Shown in pieces: positions 1 to 6,784 of a stretch of DNA of 10,448 bases. The notes under the pieces are model-generated. The model did not search any database and was not told the origin of the DNA. It saw only the letters and a program-made list of their open reading frames with translations. Source of the stretch: an uncultured Ruminococcus sp. (GTDB lineage: Bacteria > Bacillota > Clostridia > Oscillospirales > Acutalibacteraceae); NCBI GenBank assembly GCA_946414115.1, contig CAMKNF010000059.1:1-10448 (forward strand), written 5' to 3'. Each line of letters starts with the position of its first letter. Position 1 is the first letter of the stretch. Position numbers and translations under genes: made by a program.

Positions 1-54
1 CGATAACGTTTTGATAAATGTTTTGCAAAAATAGTAATAATATCTATTATTGGC

Positions 55-297
55 ATGATAGTCGGCTCGGAACAGCAGTCGGAGGAGCTTGTATCATATC
101 TGCTCAAGGAGTTCGAAGAAAATCCGGAAAAGATATGGGAGAGCAACATTTTCGGCAAGTCGGTTCACGAGCTTGTAAACGAAGGTCTGCACAACAAGCT
201 TTCCAGAATGCCGTCAGACGCCCGCAGAAGAATAGGGGAAACTATTGAAAAAATCATCAATGACGGCTGTAACGGACTTATCTGCATAATTCTGTAA
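55..297 (+). pseudogene. spoIVA: C-terminal fragment of stage IV sporulation protein A (SpoIVA)
   Basis: The reading frame encodes about 80 residues matching the C-terminal end of SpoIVA, the ATPase that polymerises on the forespore surface as the basement layer of the spore coat. Recognisable family features are the VGSEQQSEELV start, the EENPEKIWESNIFGKS block, and the hydrophobic GLICIIL terminus used to anchor the protein through SpoVM. Full SpoIVA is about 490 residues. Here the frame is closed by a TAA at 4-6, and the sequence before about position 55 is AT-rich and does not resemble SpoIVA in any frame. The ATG at 55 has no ribosome binding site. I therefore read it as a truncated remnant left by a deletion, rearrangement or assembly junction. 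Identification of the fragment is firm; calling it a pseudogene depends on what lies left of the window. Confidence 0.75.
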
Positions 298-309
298 CAG
301 AATAAAATA

Positions 310-345
310 AAAGTGCTGCTGCAAAATAAACTGCAACAGCACTTT
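310..345. terminator. Bidirectional intrinsic terminator between spoIVA remnant and thiC
   Basis: Two 14-base arms (310-323 and 332-345) pair with a single mismatch around an 8-base loop. A run of five T follows on the plus strand and a T-rich TTTTATTTTATT tract follows on the minus strand. It ends the thiamine operon 20 bases after the thiC stop and can also stop transcription coming from spoIVA. Confidence 0.85.
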
Positions 346-364
346 TTATATGTATCTAATTTAA

Positions 365-1669
365 TTACAGAATATCAATATGCTCGCCGTTGAGAGCCTT
401 GTTCATACTTCTTACGGCGCAGAATTTACCGCACATTGAGCAGGTGTCATCGTGCTCGGGCTTTCTGTCGTCACGAATTTTCTTGGCTGTTTCGGGGTCA
501 ATTGCACATTCCCATTGTGCTTCCCAGTCAAGCTTTCTTCTTGCGTCAGCCATTTTATCGTCAATCTCTCTTGCTCCTCTTACGCCCTTTGCAATGTCAG
601 CGGCATGAGCGGCAATCTTTGATGCGATAATTCCCTGTTTAACGTCCTCAACATTCGGCAACGCAAGATGCTCGGCAGGAGTAACGTAGCAAAGGAAAGC
701 CGCACCCGAAGCCGCCGCAATTGCTCCGCCGATAGCAGAAGTAATGTGGTCGTAACCGGGAGCAATGTCGGTAACAAGCGGTCCGAGAACGTAGAACGGC
801 GCACCGTTGCAGATTGTATTCTGAATCTTCATATTTGCCGCAATCTGATCCATAGGCATATGTCCCGGACCCTCAACCATAACCTGAACGTCCTTTGCCC
901 AGGCACGTTTTGTAAGCTCTCCGAGTCTTACAAGCTCTTCAATCTGGCAAACGTCGCTTGCATCTGCAAGACAACCCGGACGGCAGGCGTCACCGAGCGA
1001 GATTGTAACGTCATATTCACGGCAGATGTCGAGAATTTCATCATAGTATTCATAGAACGGATTTTCGTTGCCCGTCATACACATCCACGCAAAAACAAGC
1101 GAGCCGCCACGTGAAACAATGTTCATCTTTCTCTTATGCTTTTTAATCTGCTCAATTGTCTTGCGAGTTATACCGCAGTGGAGCGTTACAAAGTCAACGC
1201 CGTCCTGTGCGTGAAGTCTTACTACGTCAATAAAATCCTGTGCAGTAAGCGTATCAAGGTCACGTTGGTAGTGAATAACGGAATCGTAAACGGGTACAGT
1301 ACCAATCATTGCGGGACATTCGCTTGTCAGCTTTCTTCTGAAAGGAATTGTGTCACCGTGAGATGACAAGTCCATAATTGCATGTGCGCCCATATTAACG
1401 GCTTCCATAACCTTCTGCATTTCAATATTATAGTCCTTGCAGTCACGTGAAACACCGAGATTTACGTTGATTTTAGTACTTAACATTGAGCCAACGCCCT
1501 GCGGGTCAATGCATGTGTGAAGCTTGTTTGCGCAGATTACAACCTTTCCTTGTGCAACAAGCGGCATAAGCTCATCAACCATCATTCTCTCCTTTTTTGC
1601 AACGGCTTCAAGCTCCTTTGTTACAATTCCTTTTTTTGCGGCTTCCATTTGTGTAGCATATTCTCTCAT
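365..1669 (-). CDS. thiC: Phosphomethylpyrimidine synthase ThiC
   Basis: ThiC is a radical SAM enzyme that rearranges aminoimidazole ribotide (AIR) into hydroxymethylpyrimidine phosphate (HMP-P), the pyrimidine precursor of thiamine. The protein has 434 residues, the short form common in anaerobes and lacking the extra N-terminal domain of the ~630-residue proteobacterial enzyme. Family blocks are clear: NVNLGVSRDC, FVTLHCGITR, SRGGSLVFAWM, SLGDACRPGC, VMVEGPGHMPMDQI and FYVLGPLVTDIAPGYDHI. The C-terminal [4Fe-4S] cysteines are C410, C413 and C417, spaced CX2CX3C, whereas the textbook motif is CX2CX4C. The ATG lies 4 nt after the thiD stop; an AAAGG ribosome binding site 9 nt upstream lies inside the end of thiD. 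It is the last gene of the operon. The alternative, the ThiC paralogue BzaF of anaerobic benzimidazole synthesis, is disfavoured by the thiamine operon and its TPP riboswitch. Confidence 0.96.
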   Translation of the reverse strand: MREYATQMEAAKKGIVTKELEAVAKKERMMVDELMPLVAQGKVVICANKLHTCIDPQGVGSMLSTKINVNLGVSRDCKDYNIEMQKVMEAVNMGAHAIMDLSSHGDTIPFRRKLTSECPAMIGTVPVYDSVIHYQRDLDTLTAQDFIDVVRLHAQDGVDFVTLHCGITRKTIEQIKKHKRKMNIVSRGGSLVFAWMCMTGNENPFYEYYDEILDICREYDVTISLGDACRPGCLADASDVCQIEELVRLGELTKRAWAKDVQVMVEGPGHMPMDQIAANMKIQNTICNGAPFYVLGPLVTDIAPGYDHITSAIGGAIAAASGAAFLCYVTPAEHLALPNVEDVKQGIIASKIAAHAADIAKGVRGAREIDDKMADARRKLDWEAQWECAIDPETAKKIRDDRKPEHDDTCSMCGKFCAVRSMNKALNGEHIDIL

Positions 1670-1673
1670 TTTA

Positions 1674-2486
1674 TCAGACCTTTCCTTTAATTATTTTATA
1701 GTTGTGGGCAAGAGGACCGCTTCCTTTTCCAAGGTCAAGTCCTGCACTTATTGCACCTGTCAGATATTCCTTTGCAAGCTTTACAGAGTTTTCAACGCTC
1801 TCTCCAAGGGCAAGGTAACTTGCAATTGCACTTGACAGTGTACAGCCTGTTCCGTGTGTATTCGGATTATTGATTCTTGTACTTTCAAACCATATTATAT
1901 TTCCTTTGTGGAATAATACATCGTTTGAATCTTCAACGCTGTGTCCGCCCTTGCAAAGAACGGAACAACAGTATTTTTTACTGATTTTTCTGCATACAGT
2001 TTCCATATCGGCTCTTGTATGAATTTCCGTTTCACCGAGAATTTCAGCTTCGGGAATGTTTGGTGTTATTATGTCGGCAATGGGGAAGAGCAATTCTTTA
2101 AGAGAATTAACAGCTTCTTCTTTAATAAGTCTTGAACCGCTTGTTGAAACCATAACAGGGTCAATTACTATATTTTTTGCCTTGTATTTTTCTAAAGTAT
2201 CCGCAATTACAGCAATCAGCTTTGAATCTGAGAGCATACCTGTTTTGACCGCATCGGGAAAAATATCAGTGAAAACGCAGTCAAGCTGTTTTTGTAAAAA
2301 CTCGGGACTTACTTCAAAAATGTCTGCAACGCCGGTTGTGTTCTGTGCAGTAAGTGCAGTTATTGCGCTCATTCCGTACACTCCAAGGCAGCACATTGTT
2401 TTCAAGTCAGCCTGAATACCTGCCCCGCCGCTTGAATCACTCCCTGCAATCGTTAAAGCTGTTTTCATTTTGAGGTTATTTTTCAT
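1674..2486 (-). CDS. thiD: Hydroxymethylpyrimidine/phosphomethylpyrimidine kinase ThiD
   Basis: ThiD phosphorylates HMP and then HMP-P to give HMP-pyrophosphate, the pyrimidine substrate of ThiE. The 270-residue length is normal for this ribokinase-fold family. Visible motifs are TIAGSDSSGGAGIQADLKT near the N-terminus, YGMSAITALTAQNT, the VIDPVMVSTSG segment, TPNIPEAE, CKGGHS, and the anion-hole/catalytic loop NTHGTGCTLSSAIAS near residue 215. The first ATG is preferred over the one six codons later (2468) because GGAGG at 2497-2493 sits 6 nt upstream of it. That site lies within the last codons of the TenI-ThiE gene, and the two frames overlap by 11 nt, which suggests translational coupling. 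No thiazole kinase gene accompanies it, so the operon is built for de novo synthesis. Confidence 0.96.
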   Translation of the reverse strand: MKNNLKMKTALTIAGSDSSGGAGIQADLKTMCCLGVYGMSAITALTAQNTTGVADIFEVSPEFLQKQLDCVFTDIFPDAVKTGMLSDSKLIAVIADTLEKYKAKNIVIDPVMVSTSGSRLIKEEAVNSLKELLFPIADIITPNIPEAEILGETEIHTRADMETVCRKISKKYCCSVLCKGGHSVEDSNDVLFHKGNIIWFESTRINNPNTHGTGCTLSSAIASYLALGESVENSVKLAKEYLTGAISAGLDLGKGSGPLAHNYKIIKGKV

Positions 2487-3723
2487 TTACAACCTCCTCG
2501 ATTTTCTTTCTTAATTCTGATGTAGAATTATATATATCTTTCTCGGCAAAAATTCCGCTTACAACAGCAACACCTGAAATGCCTGTACCTTTAAGCTGTA
2601 AAACATTTTCCTTTGTGATACCGCCGATTGCAGTAACGGGAATTTTAACGCTTTCGCAAATTTGCTTTAAGGTTTCAAAGCTCATTTTAACAGCGTCGCT
2701 TTTTGTACTTGTGCCGAAAACTGCGCCGCTGCCAACATAGTCAGCACCTTCTTTTTCAGCTTTAACCGCCTGTTCTTTTGTTCTTGCTGTTGCGCCGATA
2801 ATTTTATTTTTGCCAAGAATCTCTCTTGCTTTTGCTATGCTCATATCACCCTGACCGAGATGTACACCCTCTGCATTAACCGCTTTAGCAACTTCAACAT
2901 CGTCATTGATAATAAGCGGAACGTTGTATTTTTGACAAAGTAAGTGTATTTTTTCGGCTTCTTTACAAAAAGAATTAAAATCAAGATTTTTTTCTCGCAG
3001 TTGAACAAGAGTTACACCGCCCTTTAAAGCAAGTTCAACATCTTCTTTAAGAGTTCTTCCGTTAAGCCAATGTCTGTCTGTGACAGCATAGAGCAAATAT
3101 TCACTTCTGTCTGTTTTCATAGAAAAATTATCCTTTATCTTTTGTACAAGCTCCTGTGGATTGTCGTTTTTCATAAGTGCAGACATAACGCATACACCCG
3201 AAAAATTATTGCAATTTACATCTTTTAATTCTGAAACGGAATTATCGTTAATTCCACCGATTGCAAAAACGGGTATGTCAACAACTTTGCAAACATCTTC
3301 TAAAAATTCAGTACCACGTGGTGCAAGTCCTTTTTTACAGTCGGTTGAAAAAATATGACCGGCAATTATATAACCTGCTCCTGATTTTTCGGCAAGAACA
3401 GCATCTTCAACAGAGTGCACGGAAGTACCTATACATTCAAAATCATTGTTAAGATTTTTTTCTGTTATAAATTTTGAAAAAGGTAACTCAATATTTTTTA
3501 TTCCAAGTCTTTTTGCAACATCAATAAAGTTATGAATTATCAGCTTTTTGTTGTATTTATCGCAGATTTCTTTTATCTTTTCAGCAAGTATGAAATATTC
3601 ATCTTCCGATAAATCCTTTTCACGCAAAATAACTGCTTCAACATCACTTTTCGCAATCATTTCAATTGATTGCAAAAAATTATTGCTGTGCTGTCTTGCA
3701 CTTACGCATATAACCTTAAACAT
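2476..3723 (-). CDS. thiE: TenI-ThiE fusion: thiazole tautomerase plus thiamine phosphate synthase
   Basis: The product is two TIM-barrel domains of the ThiE/TenI superfamily in tandem, 415 residues from the chosen ATG. Numbers below count from the GTG at 3735; subtract 4 for the ATG start. Residues 5-205 resemble TenI: ILREK (36-40), the TenI signature SVHS with the catalytic-type His107, and AGHIFSTDCKKGLAPRG (125-141). Residues 206-419 are canonical ThiE: YAVTDR, VQLREK (244-249), IINDD (275-279), HLGQGD (292-297), GTSTKSDA (341-348) and TAIGGI. ThiE couples HMP-PP to the thiazole phosphate to make thiamine phosphate; TenI aromatises the ThiG product to the tautomer ThiE uses. The first domain lacks the HLGQGD and TSTK pyrophosphate-site motifs, so it is not a second ThiE. 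The gene overlaps the 3' end of thiH by 8 nt (20 nt if GTG is used). Neither start has a clear ribosome binding site, so coupling to thiH termination is likely. Confidence 0.93.
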   Translation of the reverse strand: MFKVICVSARQHSNNFLQSIEMIAKSDVEAVILREKDLSEDEYFILAEKIKEICDKYNKKLIIHNFIDVAKRLGIKNIELPFSKFITEKNLNNDFECIGTSVHSVEDAVLAEKSGAGYIIAGHIFSTDCKKGLAPRGTEFLEDVCKVVDIPVFAIGGINDNSVSELKDVNCNNFSGVCVMSALMKNDNPQELVQKIKDNFSMKTDRSEYLLYAVTDRHWLNGRTLKEDVELALKGGVTLVQLREKNLDFNSFCKEAEKIHLLCQKYNVPLIINDDVEVAKAVNAEGVHLGQGDMSIAKAREILGKNKIIGATARTKEQAVKAEKEGADYVGSGAVFGTSTKSDAVKMSFETLKQICESVKIPVTAIGGITKENVLQLKGTGISGVAVVSGIFAEKDIYNSTSELRKKIEEVVNEK

Positions 3724-4870
3724 AGATATAATCACTCATTACAGGCTGCATACCGTTTTTGCAAAGTGCGTCGTATACTTCCTTTACGTTTCGTCCGTCG
3801 GAGATTTCAAACTGTTCATCGCCTTTTTTCTCACCGTCACTGTGACCGCCTATTCCCACGTCAACACCTGCCGAGATTTTGGTAGCGGCAATCTGAACAA
3901 TGTTGTCACGAAAACGCTGACATTCACGAGTTGAAATAGTGATGCTTGCAAACGGCATAAACAGTCTATATGCGCATATGACCTGCAAAAGTTGCGGTTC
4001 GTGCACATCCTTCGGATTGATTTTGTCATTGTTTATAATCGGTCTTAATCTCGGACACGAGAAAGCAATCTCGGCGTGAGGGTATTTCCTCTGAATAAGG
4101 TATGCGTGAATACCCGTTGCAAAGGCATCCTTTCTGAAATCCGAAAGACCGAGAAGTGCCGCAAAGCCAACGCCCCTCATTCCTCCCATAAGTGCACGTT
4201 CCTGTGTTTCAAGGCGATAGGGGAATACTCTTTTATGACCGGCAAGGTGCAATGTTTCGTATTTATCGGAATTATATGTTTCCTGAAAAACAGTGACGTA
4301 ATCTGCACCGCATTTCTGAATATAGCTGTATTCATCACTATTCATCGGGTAAACCTCAAGACCGACAACCTTAAAATACTTTCTTGCAATCTTACACGCT
4401 TCTCCTATATATTCAACATCGCTCATCTTCTTGCTTTCGCCCGTCAGCAAAAGAACCTCCTGTAAGCCTGTTTTGGCAATTGCCTGCATTTCCTTTTCGA
4501 TTTCTTCATAATTAAGCTTTGCACGGTGAATTTTGTTGTGACAGTTAAAGCCGCAGTAAATGCAGTAGTTTTCGCAGTAGTTGGAAATATAAAGCGGAGT
4601 GAACATATTGATTGAATTTCCGAAGTGCTTTCTGGTTTCAGCCTTTGCCTGCTGTGCAATTTCCTCTAAAAACGGCAAAGCGGCAGGGGAGAGCAGAGCC
4701 TTGAAATCTTCAATTGTTTTGGTATCGTGTTCAAGTGCTTGTAAAACATCATTTTCTGTGTACTTATCAGGCTCATAGGCATTCATAGCCTCAATAACCC
4801 TGTCTTTTATGTCGGAATCAATCTGCTCCATATCGGGCATATACTCCATATGATTAGTTCTTTTCTCCAT
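3716..4870 (-). CDS. thiH: 2-iminoacetate synthase ThiH (radical SAM tyrosine lyase)
   Basis: ThiH cleaves tyrosine with S-adenosylmethionine to give dehydroglycine (2-iminoacetate) and p-cresol; the iminoacetate supplies the C-N unit that ThiG builds into the thiazole. The 384 residues fit the family. The radical SAM [4Fe-4S] motif CX3CX2C is C99, C103 and C106 within SNYCENYCIYCGFNC. Further family blocks are VLLLTGESKK, EVYPMNSDEY, FQETYNSDKY, MRGVGFAALLGLSDFRKDAF, CPRLRPI and TISTRECQRFRDNI. Use of ThiH instead of the oxygen-dependent glycine oxidase ThiO fits an anaerobe. The ATG at 4870 is 9 nt after the thiG stop, and the TGAGG overlapping that stop sits 7 nt upstream as the ribosome binding site. 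ATGs at codons 8, 11 and 14 have poorer sites. Confidence 0.96.
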   Translation of the reverse strand: MEKRTNHMEYMPDMEQIDSDIKDRVIEAMNAYEPDKYTENDVLQALEHDTKTIEDFKALLSPAALPFLEEIAQQAKAETRKHFGNSINMFTPLYISNYCENYCIYCGFNCHNKIHRAKLNYEEIEKEMQAIAKTGLQEVLLLTGESKKMSDVEYIGEACKIARKYFKVVGLEVYPMNSDEYSYIQKCGADYVTVFQETYNSDKYETLHLAGHKRVFPYRLETQERALMGGMRGVGFAALLGLSDFRKDAFATGIHAYLIQRKYPHAEIAFSCPRLRPIINNDKINPKDVHEPQLLQVICAYRLFMPFASITISTRECQRFRDNIVQIAATKISAGVDVGIGGHSDGEKKGDEQFEISDGRNVKEVYDALCKNGMQPVMSDYIYV

Positions 4871-4879
4871 TATTCAGCC

Positions 4880-5650
4880 TCAGTTCTCAAGAAATCCCGT
4901 AAGCGGTGAAGACGCAGACGCACCTTTTTCAATTACTCTGCCAAGTCCCGAAAGATAAGCCTGTCTGCCTGCCTCAATTGCCTTTTTGAATGCTTCGGCC
5001 ATCTGCGGAATATCGCCCGCAGTAGCAATTGCAGTGTTAGCCATAACAGCCGCCGCTCCCATTTCCATAGCCTCGCAAGCCTGTGACGGTCTGCCGATTC
5101 CTGCGTCTACGATAATCGGCAAATCGATTTCATCAATCAGAATCTTAATAAATTCCTTTGTGCAGATTCCCTTGTTCGAGCCTATCGGTGCACCCAGAGG
5201 CATAATAGACGCCGCTCCTGCGTCACGCAGACTTCTTGCAACGTTCAAATCGGGGTACATATACGGCATAACGACAAAACCCTCTTTTGCGAGAATTTCC
5301 GTTGCCTTTATTGTTTCGTAGTTATCAGGAAGAAGATATTTTGAATCCTTGATAACTTCAATTTTAATAAAGTCACCACATCCGACTTCTCGTGCAAGTC
5401 TTGCAATTCTGACAGCCTCGTCAGCATTTCTTGCACCCGAGGTGTTCGGTAAAAGCGTAACGTTTTCGGGAATGTAGTCAAGAATATTTGCAACATTTCC
5501 CGTTGCGGCACGTCTAAGTGCAAGCGTGATAATCTCTGCGCCTGCATTCTCAACAGCCGCCTTGATAAGGTCAAGCGAATACTTGCCCGAGCCTAAAATA
5601 AAGCGTGAGCTAAATTCGTGACCTCCGATAATCAGTTTGTCATTTTCCAT
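4880..5650 (-). CDS. thiG: Thiazole synthase ThiG
   Basis: ThiG condenses 1-deoxy-D-xylulose-5-phosphate, 2-iminoacetate and sulfur from ThiS thiocarboxylate into the thiazole phosphate. It is a TIM-barrel enzyme of 256 residues from the chosen start. Diagnostic segments are SRFILGSGKY near the N-terminus, TLLPNTSGARNADEAVR, FIKIEVI with the Schiff-base lysine at residue 96 (the number known for Bacillus ThiG), PLGAPIGSNKGI, VDAGIGRPSQACEAMEMGA, and SSPLTGF at the end. The frame is open to a TTG at 5674, and there is an ATG at 5671 overlapping thiF. I prefer the ATG at 5650 because GGAAG sits 7 nt upstream and it gives the family N-terminus. It begins 13 nt after the thiF stop and 9 nt separate it from thiH. 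Confidence 0.96.
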   Translation of the reverse strand: MENDKLIIGGHEFSSRFILGSGKYSLDLIKAAVENAGAEIITLALRRAATGNVANILDYIPENVTLLPNTSGARNADEAVRIARLAREVGCGDFIKIEVIKDSKYLLPDNYETIKATEILAKEGFVVMPYMYPDLNVARSLRDAGAASIMPLGAPIGSNKGICTKEFIKILIDEIDLPIIVDAGIGRPSQACEAMEMGAAAVMANTAIATAGDIPQMAEAFKKAIEAGRQAYLSGLGRVIEKGASASSPLTGFLEN

Positions 5651-5663
5651 TTCCTTACTTCCT

Positions 5664-6308
5664 TTAAACATCAAATTTTCCGAGAATTATACGCAAAATT
5701 GCGTTTGCCTGATGAGCGGCACATATTGTAACTCTCGGTGACATCAGACCGTTGCCCTTTACTGCGCCGCTTGTTTCATCGCCGCAGAGGTAAAAACGGT
5801 CTGTAATTTTTCTTGTGATTATTGTGTTTGATTTTTCAGTTCCGGCCATACCCGAAGCGGCAACAATGTATGCATCTTTTCTTGTTTCAAGAATATGATT
5901 GACAAGCATAGCCTTGCAGTCGGGATTGTCAAACGCCTCACATATGACACTGTCGTCCTTGAAAAGCGAATCAATGTTATCATCAGTCAACTTAACGCAG
6001 TCTGTGATTACATTAATGTACGGATTAATTCTGCTTATCTCGTCTTTTATAGCGACAGTCTTGTACATTCCAAGGTGACTGATAAAATACTGCTGACGAT
6101 TCAGGTTGCTCAAATCTACCTCGTCAAAATCAATCAGATGAAGTGTACCAACTCCTGCTCTTGCAAGCATAATCGCAATATTTGAGCCTAAGCCTCCAAG
6201 TCCTGCAACGGCAACACGTGCGTTTTTCAGCTTTTCAAAAACTTCTTTAGTGTGCCTCATAGAAAGCACATTGTCAATTTCACTTTTGTCGGGAATTTTA
6301 GTATTCAT
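5664..6308 (-). CDS. thiF: ThiS adenylyltransferase ThiF, short form
   Basis: This is an E1-like protein of 214 residues that activates the C-terminal carboxylate of ThiS as an acyl-adenylate so it can accept sulfur. The nucleotide-binding loop GLGGLGSN is at 36-43, and LIDFDEVDLSNLNRQQY (58-74) carries the acidic and Arg residues that bind ATP. SGAVKGNGLMSPRVTICAAHQAN near the C-terminus matches the short ThiF subfamily found in clostridia. The paired CXXC zinc cysteines of E. coli ThiF are absent; only isolated cysteines occur (C104, C123, C131, C175, C196). The start is fixed by GGAGG 6 nt upstream, which lies in the last glycine codons of thiS; only 2 nt separate the two genes. HesA/MoeB-like activators are the alternative, but position between thiS and thiG supports ThiF. 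Confidence 0.94.
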   Translation of the reverse strand: MNTKIPDKSEIDNVLSMRHTKEVFEKLKNARVAVAGLGGLGSNIAIMLARAGVGTLHLIDFDEVDLSNLNRQQYFISHLGMYKTVAIKDEISRINPYINVITDCVKLTDDNIDSLFKDDSVICEAFDNPDCKAMLVNHILETRKDAYIVAASGMAGTEKSNTIITRKITDRFYLCGDETSGAVKGNGLMSPRVTICAAHQANAILRIILGKFDV

Positions 6309-6310
6309 AA

Positions 6311-6505
6311 TCAGCCTCCTCCGACAAAATTTACAATTTCAACAATATCGCCGTCTTTTAAAACAGTATCACCATACTGCGATTTCGGCAGTATTTCACC
6401 GTTTAATTCAACGGCAATCCTCTGCGGATTAATTTTGTTTTCCTCAAGATAAGATGAAAGCTTAATCTCTTCTTTTTCAATTTTTTCACCGTTAATGCAA
6501 ATCAA
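6311..6505 (-). CDS. thiS: Sulfur carrier protein ThiS
   Basis: ThiS is a ubiquitin-fold carrier whose C-terminal Gly-Gly is adenylated by ThiF, converted to a thiocarboxylate, and used as the sulfur donor by ThiG. The 64-residue protein begins MICINGEK, has the internal RIAVELNGEILPKSQY segment and the DGDIVEIVNFVGGG tail that defines the family. The start is a TTG at 6505: GGAGG lies 7 nt upstream and the family N-terminus begins there. The frame is also open to another TTG at 6523, but that lies in the T-run of the terminator and would put the ribosome binding site inside the gene. It is the first gene of the operon, directly behind the riboswitch terminator. Confidence 0.95.
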   Translation of the reverse strand: MICINGEKIEKEEIKLSSYLEENKINPQRIAVELNGEILPKSQYGDTVLKDGDIVEIVNFVGGG

Positions 6506-6523
6506 TTTTATCCCTCCAAACAA
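6505..6523 (-). promoter_or_regulatory. Ribosome binding site deciding the TTG start of thiS
   Basis: A GGAGGG at 6517-6512 lies 7 nt before the TTG at 6505. It begins four bases after the riboswitch terminator T-run, so translation of thiS is possible only when the terminator is read through. Confidence 0.75.
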
Positions 6524-6553
6524 AAACGAAGTATGCCAAAAGACACACTTCGT
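6522..6553 (-). terminator. Intrinsic terminator of the TPP riboswitch expression platform
   Basis: On the minus strand ACGAAGTGTG (6553-6544) pairs with CATACTTCGT (6535-6526) as a 10-bp stem with one G-U wobble, an 8-base loop and a T-run through 6522. It lies 16 nt after the aptamer and just before the thiS ribosome binding site, the arrangement expected for transcription attenuation when TPP is bound. A competing antiterminator was not resolved by eye; ACTT at 6570-6567 could pair with AAGT in the terminator's left arm, but this is only a suggestion. Confidence 0.88.
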
Positions 6554-6568
6554 AAAAATACAGTTTAA

Positions 6569-6649
6569 GTCCCTACGCTGGCATTATCCAAATCAGGTAT
6601 TACGGTCGAAATGTCAATTCATTTCCTCTCAGCCCATTCGAGCTCCCGT
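6569..6649 (-). promoter_or_regulatory. TPP riboswitch aptamer (THI-box)
   Basis: The leader of thiS carries the conserved THI-box elements in order on the minus strand: GGGAGC, then GGGCTGAGAGG (the CUGAGA pyrimidine-sensing loop, 6632-6625), GACCGT, ACCTGATTTGGATAATG, and CCAGCGTAGGGA. ACGG (6649-6646) pairs with CCGT as P2, GCTC/GGGC forms P3, and GAAATG/CATTTC forms the optional extra hairpin. The closing P1 is AU-rich and I could not draw it convincingly. Binding of thiamine pyrophosphate is expected to favour the downstream terminator and shut off the whole thiS-thiC operon. Confidence 0.96.
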
Positions 6650-6667
6650 TTATATTAATTTATCTAT

Positions 6668-6696
6668 AGTATATCCCTCTTTTTTTAAAAAGTAAA
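6668..6696 (-). promoter_or_regulatory. Promoter of the thiamine operon
   Basis: TTTACT (6696-6691) and TATACT (6673-6668) are separated by 17 nt, close to the sigma-A consensus. Transcription would start near 6661, about 12 nt before the riboswitch aptamer. Confidence 0.75.
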
Positions 6697-6745
6697 TACC
6701 TTTTTACCTAAAAACAAAAAAATTCGTGCATTTGATTACTTTTTA

Positions 6746-6754
6746 TGGTATAAT
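6746..6754 (+). promoter_or_regulatory. Extended -10 promoter of tex
   Basis: TGGTATAAT is a perfect extended -10 element; no good -35 box lies at the usual distance, as is tolerated by extended -10 promoters. The start would fall near 6761. A GGAGG ribosome binding site (6775-6779) lies 5 nt before the tex ATG. The promoter is back to back with the thiamine operon promoter, about 50 bp away. Confidence 0.65.
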
Positions 6755-6784
6755 TTAGTTGAAATATAACCTACGGAGGAAACA

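Noticed and set aside
18..248. Plus-strand 76-codon frame overlapping the spoIVA remnant
   Set aside because: It is an out-of-frame shadow of the SpoIVA segment, without family similarity or ribosome binding site.
668..1114. Plus-strand 148-codon frame opposite thiC
   Set aside because: It lies wholly antisense to a well conserved thiC, is low-complexity in character, and has no recognisable domain.
3716..6523. A novel gene system hidden in the operon between thiS and thiE
   Set aside because: Every frame of the operon is accounted for by a known thiamine gene with tight spacing, leaving no room for an extra gene.
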